Assembly: GCA_035547155.1 (NCBI GenBank)
Contig: DASZVJ010000075.1
Location: 1 to 9,879, forward strand
DNA: 9,879 nucleotides
Direction of reading: 5' to 3'
Origin: CAZNMF01 sp035547155
GTDB taxonomy: Bacteria > Acidobacteriota > Vicinamibacteria > Vicinamibacterales > SCN-69-37
Program-made: the position numbers and the translations under genes
Notes under the pieces: model-generated
Database searches by the model: none
What the model was told of the DNA's origin: nothing
The model's input: only the letters and a program-made list of their open reading frames with translations
Shown: positions 6,108 through 9,879 of the stretch, piece after piece
Layout: every line of letters begins with the position of its first letter
How positions within the stretch are numbered: the stretch's first letter is position 1

Positions 6108-8294
6108 ATGCTCAACTGGATGAAGCAGATTCCCGTGCCCGGCGTGCCGGAGGTGGTCGCCTTCGCCGACGATCCGAACGCGTTCGTCTACTACGTGTTG
6201 CCGAAGGCGCCGACGTATCGCCTGGACGCGAGCGGATTGCCGGTCTTCAAGTTCCTCAAGTACCGCAACCCGATCGATCGCGCCGACGGCAAGAAGGGCG
6301 GCGGGTTCCTGATTTGCGACGTCGCGTTTGCCCTGACCAGCCAGCAGCTCGACAAGTGCCGCGCGGCGCTGCAGACGTTGTCCGATCAGGCGTTCCCTCG
6401 CCTGAACCCGAAGCCGCGCGTCGACATCCGCAACGTCGGCTTCACGCGGTCGGCCTGCACGGTGCAGTTGTTGGACGGCAACGGGCCGAACGCCGTGCTC
6501 GTCGAGCGCATCCAGAATCCGGCCGCGCCGGCGCTCTACGGCGACATGGTGACGCCGATCACCGTCGAGCTCAGTCCCGAGGGCGCCACGCTCCTCGAGC
6601 AGGCGCTGCAGGACAAAGGCGGCGTCGTCCAGATCGCGTACGACCTGTTCGCGCCCGTGAAGCTGCCGCCGATGAAGGTCACCGTCTGGTTCCATGCGTC
6701 GAAGTTCATGGAGTTCCAGCAGCAGGTGGATATCGACTGGCAGATGTACGGCGACGACAGCTACCGCGAGACGATCCACGAGCGATTCGTACAGTCGGAT
6801 GCCGGCGGCGTCGACGTCGATCCCGGCGGCGTCACGGACAGCAAGATCGTCGACTCCGTCCGCGATTGGGGCTTCCAGCAGCTCGACGACGCGGTGAAGC
6901 GGATGATTCTCGGCGACATCGCGCCGGTCTCCGAGGACGCGCGCAAGGTGCCCGACGGCATCGAGCACGTCTGGCGCGACATGTCCGTGCAGAAGGTCGC
7001 GGACTTCAGCCGCACGTACACGCAGGGCACGGTCATCGAGGTCAACCTCGGCCCGCGCGGCACGCTGCCGAACATCACCTCGACGAACGGTCCGGACGGC
7101 AAGCCCCTCAAGTGGGCCGATTTTGCGCGCGTCGTCGACCTCGACGATCCGTTCTTCAAGCGCGTCTCTGTCAATTACCGCGCGAACGTCGACTTCGCGA
7201 CGATGCCGGTCAAGAGCGTGGACGTCACGCTGCGATACGGCAGCGCGCAGCCGAAAGGGACGAGCTTCGTCACGCCGGACGACGTCGGCAAGCAGGAATG
7301 GGCGCTCGACGGCAACAACTGGAAATACAAGTACCAGTACGTCGTCAACTACAAGAACGAGACGCGGCGCTTCGAGACGCCGGAGGTCGAGACCGACTCG
7401 CCGGTGCTGACGATCAACGTCGGCGACGCCGGCATTCTCCACGCGGACGTCGAGGTCGGCGACATGAACTTCGACCAGGTCGCCCAGGCGCTGGTGACCG
7501 TGAGCTATGAGGACACGGCCAACAGCGTCCAGCACGAGGAGTGGAGCTTCACGCTCGACGCCGACAATCGCACGCACACGATCACCAAGCCGATCTTCAC
7601 GGCGCGCACGCAGCCGTTCGTCTATCGCGTCAAATACACCCTCAAAGACGGCCGCGAGGTCTCCGGCGCCGAGATGACGACGATGGCGTCGCAGATCTTC
7701 GTCGGCGATCCGTTCCAGGCCAACCGGACGATCTCGATCCGGAGCACCGGCAATCTCGACACCGATATCGCGACGATCTTCGTCGACCTCACCTACAGAG
7801 ACGACGCGAACAAGTACTCGCAGACGACGTCGGTCGCGCTGTCGAAGAGCCAGAAGTTCGTCGACTGGACGTTCCCTGTGGTCGACGAGCTCGGCGGCAA
7901 GGTGACCTACACGGAGACTATCCAGTTCGCCGACGGCACGCAGCGCAAGAACCCGGAGCAGGAAGCGACGAAGAACACCATCCTCGTCGGCTCGGCGCCA
8001 GACGACGAGTTCCTCACCGTCGACGTACTGCCGGACCTACTGGATTTCACGGCGCTGAAGCTCGTCAAAGTCACGCTGCACTACGCGGATGCGGCAAACC
8101 ACATCGACACGTCGAAGGACTTCGTGTTCAAGGAAGGCGCGCAGGCGCAGCAATTCAAGATCCGGCTCGTCGATAAGACCAAGCGCGGCTACGAGTACGC
8201 CGTCGACTACTTCCGTACGGACGGCACGAAGAAGTCGGTCGGGCCCACGGCCACCAGTGAGACGACGCTCATCGTAGAGGCGCCAGCGGCATAG
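6108..8294 (+). CDS. Gene 4: paralogous core followed by tandem Ig-like repeats, unknown function
   Basis: 728 residues. It gives the clearest example of the family. Module A spans about 18-110, with VYYVLPKAP at 27-35, VFKFLKYRNP at 46-55 and GGGFLICDV at 64-72. Module B has ALYGD at 142-146 and LSPEGATLLEQAL at 155-167. A helical segment (VRDWGFQQLDDAVKRMIL) follows, then DDPFFKRVSVNY near 346-357, which starts a run of four beta-rich repeats to the C terminus. ALYGD, the EQAL signature and the DPFFKR segment all recur in gene 5, so the two are close paralogues. There is no signal peptide, membrane helix or enzyme motif; a structural or ligand-binding role is inferred. ATG 6108 has GAGGA at 6099-6103, a slightly short 4-nt spacing. 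The stop codon lies within a hairpin. Confidence 0.92.
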   Translation: MLNWMKQIPVPGVPEVVAFADDPNAFVYYVLPKAPTYRLDASGLPVFKFLKYRNPIDRADGKKGGGFLICDVAFALTSQQLDKCRAALQTLSDQAFPRLNPKPRVDIRNVGFTRSACTVQLLDGNGPNAVLVERIQNPAAPALYGDMVTPITVELSPEGATLLEQALQDKGGVVQIAYDLFAPVKLPPMKVTVWFHASKFMEFQQQVDIDWQMYGDDSYRETIHERFVQSDAGGVDVDPGGVTDSKIVDSVRDWGFQQLDDAVKRMILGDIAPVSEDARKVPDGIEHVWRDMSVQKVADFSRTYTQGTVIEVNLGPRGTLPNITSTNGPDGKPLKWADFARVVDLDDPFFKRVSVNYRANVDFATMPVKSVDVTLRYGSAQPKGTSFVTPDDVGKQEWALDGNNWKYKYQYVVNYKNETRRFETPEVETDSPVLTINVGDAGILHADVEVGDMNFDQVAQALVTVSYEDTANSVQHEEWSFTLDADNRTHTITKPIFTARTQPFVYRVKYTLKDGREVSGAEMTTMASQIFVGDPFQANRTISIRSTGNLDTDIATIFVDLTYRDDANKYSQTTSVALSKSQKFVDWTFPVVDELGGKVTYTETIQFADGTQRKNPEQEATKNTILVGSAPDDEFLTVDVLPDLLDFTALKLVKVTLHYADAANHIDTSKDFVFKEGAQAQQFKIRLVDKTKRGYEYAVDYFRTDGTKKSVGPTATSETTLIVEAPAA
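7158..8291 (+). other. Array of four Ig-like beta repeats encoded at the 3' end of gene 4
   Basis: Approximate units are residues 351-442, 443-537, 538-632 and 633-728. Units 2-4 share a V-x-[VL]-[ST]-x-Y-x-D-x-A-N type motif with its tyrosine at 467, 563 and 659, an exact 96-residue period, and a later strand ending in a DG turn (LKDGRE, FADGTQ, RTDGTK). Unit 1 has the equivalent tyrosine at 377, 90 residues before, and lacks the D-x-A-N part. The units are strongly diverged in sequence, so this is an old duplication. An Ig/fibronectin-like fold is inferred from strand pattern only. Confidence 0.7.
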
Positions 8295-8317
8295 GCGACG
8301 CGTCGTTCTGGCGCCTC
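8277..8317 (+). promoter_or_regulatory. Intercistronic hairpin spanning the gene 4 stop codon
   Basis: GAGGCGCCAG (8277-8286) and CTGGCGCCTC (8308-8317) form a perfect 10-bp inverted repeat with a 21-nt loop. The loop contains the TAG stop (8292-8294) and a second perfect palindrome, CGACGCGTCG (8296-8305). No T-run follows, so a plain intrinsic terminator is unlikely. It may act as an RNA-stability or processing element, or as a partial attenuator setting the level of gene 5 relative to gene 4. Confidence 0.5.
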
Positions 8318-8320
8318 GTC

Positions 8321-8356
8321 AAGTTCGAAGTTCAAAGTTCGAAGTTCGAAGTTTCG
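8321..8356 (+). repeat. Five tandem copies of an AAGTTCG heptamer
   Basis: Units are AAGTTCG, AAGTTCA, AAGTTCG, AAGTTCG and an 8-nt AAGTTTCG, directly joined. The array contains three TTCGAA palindromes (8324-8329, 8338-8343, 8345-8350) and has lower GC than all surrounding DNA. It lies between the hairpin and the ribosome site of gene 5. It could be a variable-number spacer changing by slippage, or a protein-binding array; neither is shown by sequence alone. Confidence 0.85.
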
Positions 8357-8361
8357 GAGAG
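8356..8361 (+). promoter_or_regulatory. Ribosome binding site of gene 5
   Basis: GGAGAG lies 6 nt before GTG 8368 and directly abuts the heptamer array. It supports the GTG start, which also places the YFMP motif at the same distance from the N terminus as in gene 4. Confidence 0.65.
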
Positions 8362-8367
8362 TCACCG

Positions 8368-9879
8368 GTGCTGTATCTGAATCCGCCCTATCCGATCATC
8401 GACGGCGTCGCGCTGTTCTCGGACCACGCCGATCCGCTGCAGTGGTACTTCATGCCTGCGGCGCCGCGCCTGAGCACGATTCCGGATGCGACGACTGGTC
8501 ACGCGCGACCGTCGCTGCAGCTGATCAAGTTCCGCGGCGACGCCGGCAACGGCGGCTTTCTCGAGTTCGACGTGAACATCGGGATCGACGACGCGGTGCT
8601 CGACGACATCAAGCAGCAGCTCCGTAGCCCGCAGTTCAAGCTGCCGCCTGGGACGATCAAGCTGTCGCCGGTGCCATTGACCGGCGGCACGGTGAAGCTG
8701 CTGGTGCTGGGGCAGGAGAGCCCGTCGCCCACGCCGCCGCCGAGCAGCAGCGGCGGGCCCGCGCCGACGCCGGCGCCGGCGGACGTGCCGAAGTTCGTGA
8801 CGAAGATCAGCCACGACGCGCATCCCGAGCTGTATGGCGACAACCAGGCGGCGTTCTCGGTCGCGCTCGATCAGTACGGCGTCACGGTGATCGAACAGGC
8901 GCTGGCCGGCAACATGGCGCCGGTCGGCGTCGTGTACTCGCTGCAGTTCCTCGGCCTGCGTCCGGCGTACACGGTCCATCTCAACATCGACTGGGATCGC
9001 GTGCAGAAGCACATGGACGAGCACTTCGGCGTGAACACGCTGTTCACGTCGGTCGACATCGACAACGCGGTCGACGAGCTCGTCGAGAACCGCGCGATCG
9101 TCCTCGAAGCCGACACGTTCGTGCCGGAGGGCGAGGACACGGCCAGCATCATCTCGAGCCGCGACCGTGCGCTCAACGAAGTGCGCGACATGATCACGGA
9201 CGCGTTCTTCACCTCGTCGATCGATCCCGTGAAGCCGCGCGCCGGCGACTGGGACAAGGCGATGGAGATGGCCGGACGCATCGGTGGCCTGATCGCCACC
9301 GGCGGCTGGGGCGGCGTCGGCATGTTCAGCTACACGAAGCAGAACTACACGCGCGTCGACAAGAAGGTGCTCGACGTCAACATCAGCGAGCGCACGACCG
9401 TCGAGCGCAGCATCTATCCGCAGGGGCATCTGACCGGTCTGTTCCAGGTCCTGCGCGACCAGCATCTCGCGCTGAGCGATTTCGTGACCGAGGTGAACCT
9501 GAACGACCCGTGGTTCCAGCGCCGGCGCGTGACGGTGATCTCGCGCGCGAACTACGACGCGGACTCGGTCGGATCGATCAACGCGACGCTGACGTACGGC
9601 AGCGAGCCGCACAACGTCGTGCTCGACAAGGTCACATCGAAGCAGGACGTGCAATGGCTGAGCCGTGTGACCAACGGCGCGATGGAGCTGCCGGTCAACG
9701 TCACGTTCACCGTGAACTTCCAGGGCGTCGACAGCACGCAGCGGCCGCTGCGGTTGACGTCACCCCCATCGGTCGTCGCCGTCGAGAACCTCGAGATCGA
9801 GCCGCGGACGCTCTACTCGATCGTGCCGATTCCGATCGCCGTCCCCAATCCGGCGACGTTTCCGTGGACGCACTATCCC
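8368..9879 (+). CDS. Gene 5: close paralogue of gene 4, first 504 residues (runs off right edge)
   Basis: 504 codons without a stop. Module A: QWYFMPAAP at 25-33, SLQLIKFRG at 49-57, GGFLEFDV at 62-69. A Ser/Pro/Gly-rich hinge occupies 116-141. Module B: ELYGD at 154-158 and LDQYGVTVIEQAL at 167-179, followed by VGVVYSLQF. A helical segment (SRDRALNEVRDMITDAFF) corresponds to that of gene 4. A glycine-rich stretch at about 302-322 (GGWGGVGMF) is not seen in gene 4. The segment LNDPWFQRRRVTVISRANYD near 378-397 matches DDPFFKRVSVNYRANVD of gene 4 and opens the first Ig-like unit; a further unit appears to begin near 480 and continues past the edge. No signal peptide or enzyme motif is seen. 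The GTG start is chosen from the GGAGAG site 6 nt upstream; a 73-nt gap separates it from gene 4. Confidence 0.9.
   Translation, partial: MLYLNPPYPIIDGVALFSDHADPLQWYFMPAAPRLSTIPDATTGHARPSLQLIKFRGDAGNGGFLEFDVNIGIDDAVLDDIKQQLRSPQFKLPPGTIKLSPVPLTGGTVKLLVLGQESPSPTPPPSSSGGPAPTPAPADVPKFVTKISHDAHPELYGDNQAAFSVALDQYGVTVIEQALAGNMAPVGVVYSLQFLGLRPAYTVHLNIDWDRVQKHMDEHFGVNTLFTSVDIDNAVDELVENRAIVLEADTFVPEGEDTASIISSRDRALNEVRDMITDAFFTSSIDPVKPRAGDWDKAMEMAGRIGGLIATGGWGGVGMFSYTKQNYTRVDKKVLDVNISERTTVERSIYPQGHLTGLFQVLRDQHLALSDFVTEVNLNDPWFQRRRVTVISRANYDADSVGSINATLTYGSEPHNVVLDKVTSKQDVQWLSRVTNGAMELPVNVTFTVNFQGVDSTQRPLRLTSPPSVVAVENLEIEPRTLYSIVPIPIAVPNPATFPWTHYP

Noticed and set aside
5864..7510. Plus-strand open frame overlapping the end of gene 3 and most of gene 4
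   Set aside because: Arg-rich shadow in another frame. Gene 4 has family motifs and a proper ribosome site.
5190..7577. Very long minus-strand open frame (795 codons) opposite genes 3 and 4
   Set aside because: Its translation is dominated by Arg, Asp, Val and Ala as expected for the reverse of GC-rich codons, with no domain. It crosses the ends of two well-supported plus-strand genes.
8362..9654. Long minus-strand open frame (430 codons) opposite gene 5
   Set aside because: Same Arg/Asp/Val-rich composition. The plus strand codes a clear paralogue of gene 4 over the same bases.
1184..9879. Part of a contractile injection system or phage tail
   Set aside because: No sheath, tube, baseplate, LysM or AAA+ protein is recognisable in the window; the idea rests only on repeats and paralogy.

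Overview
The window is GC-rich, tightly packed bacterial DNA with GTG starts, short intercistronic gaps and an ATGA stop/start overlap. No marker gene fixes the taxon. The base composition, the long uncharacterised proteins and a TTCGAA-rich heptamer repeat between two genes would fit a soil Acidobacteriota or similar lineage, but that is a guess. No RNA gene, insertion sequence, CRISPR array or phage gene was seen.

Layout. A minus-strand gene (1-837, cut by the left edge) encodes the N-terminal part of a membrane-associated patatin-like lipase. A divergent intergenic region (838-1183) follows, with several inverted repeats and no convincing gene. From 1184 to the right edge run five plus-strand genes (1184-3400, 3412-5169, 5166-6056, 6108-8294, 8368-right edge). 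They are separated by 11 nt, a 4-nt overlap, 51 nt and 73 nt, and so look like one operon. The last gap holds a hairpin spanning the upstream stop codon and a run of five 7-8 nt repeats.

The five proteins match no named family that I recognise, but they appear related to each other. Each has (A) a module opening with an aromatic-rich [WY]-[YFL]-x-x-P type motif, followed in the clearest cases by GG and an acidic DV, and (B) a module with an L-[ST/D]-x(8-9)-A-L helix-like signature followed by beta strands. They differ in what comes after: gene 4 carries about four tandem Ig-like beta repeats (period about 96 residues), gene 5 starts a similar array, genes 1 and 2 have C-terminal beta-rich parts, and gene 3 stops without any. 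Genes 1 and 5 also carry proline-rich hinges. None shows an obvious signal peptide, transmembrane anchor or catalytic motif, so they look like structural or binding proteins.

How the genes work together is inference: a set of diversified paralogues made in coordinated amounts could form a hetero-oligomeric assembly, and the divergent patatin-like lipase may be its effector or membrane partner. Nothing in the window proves this link. The paralogous operon is the candidate undescribed system here.
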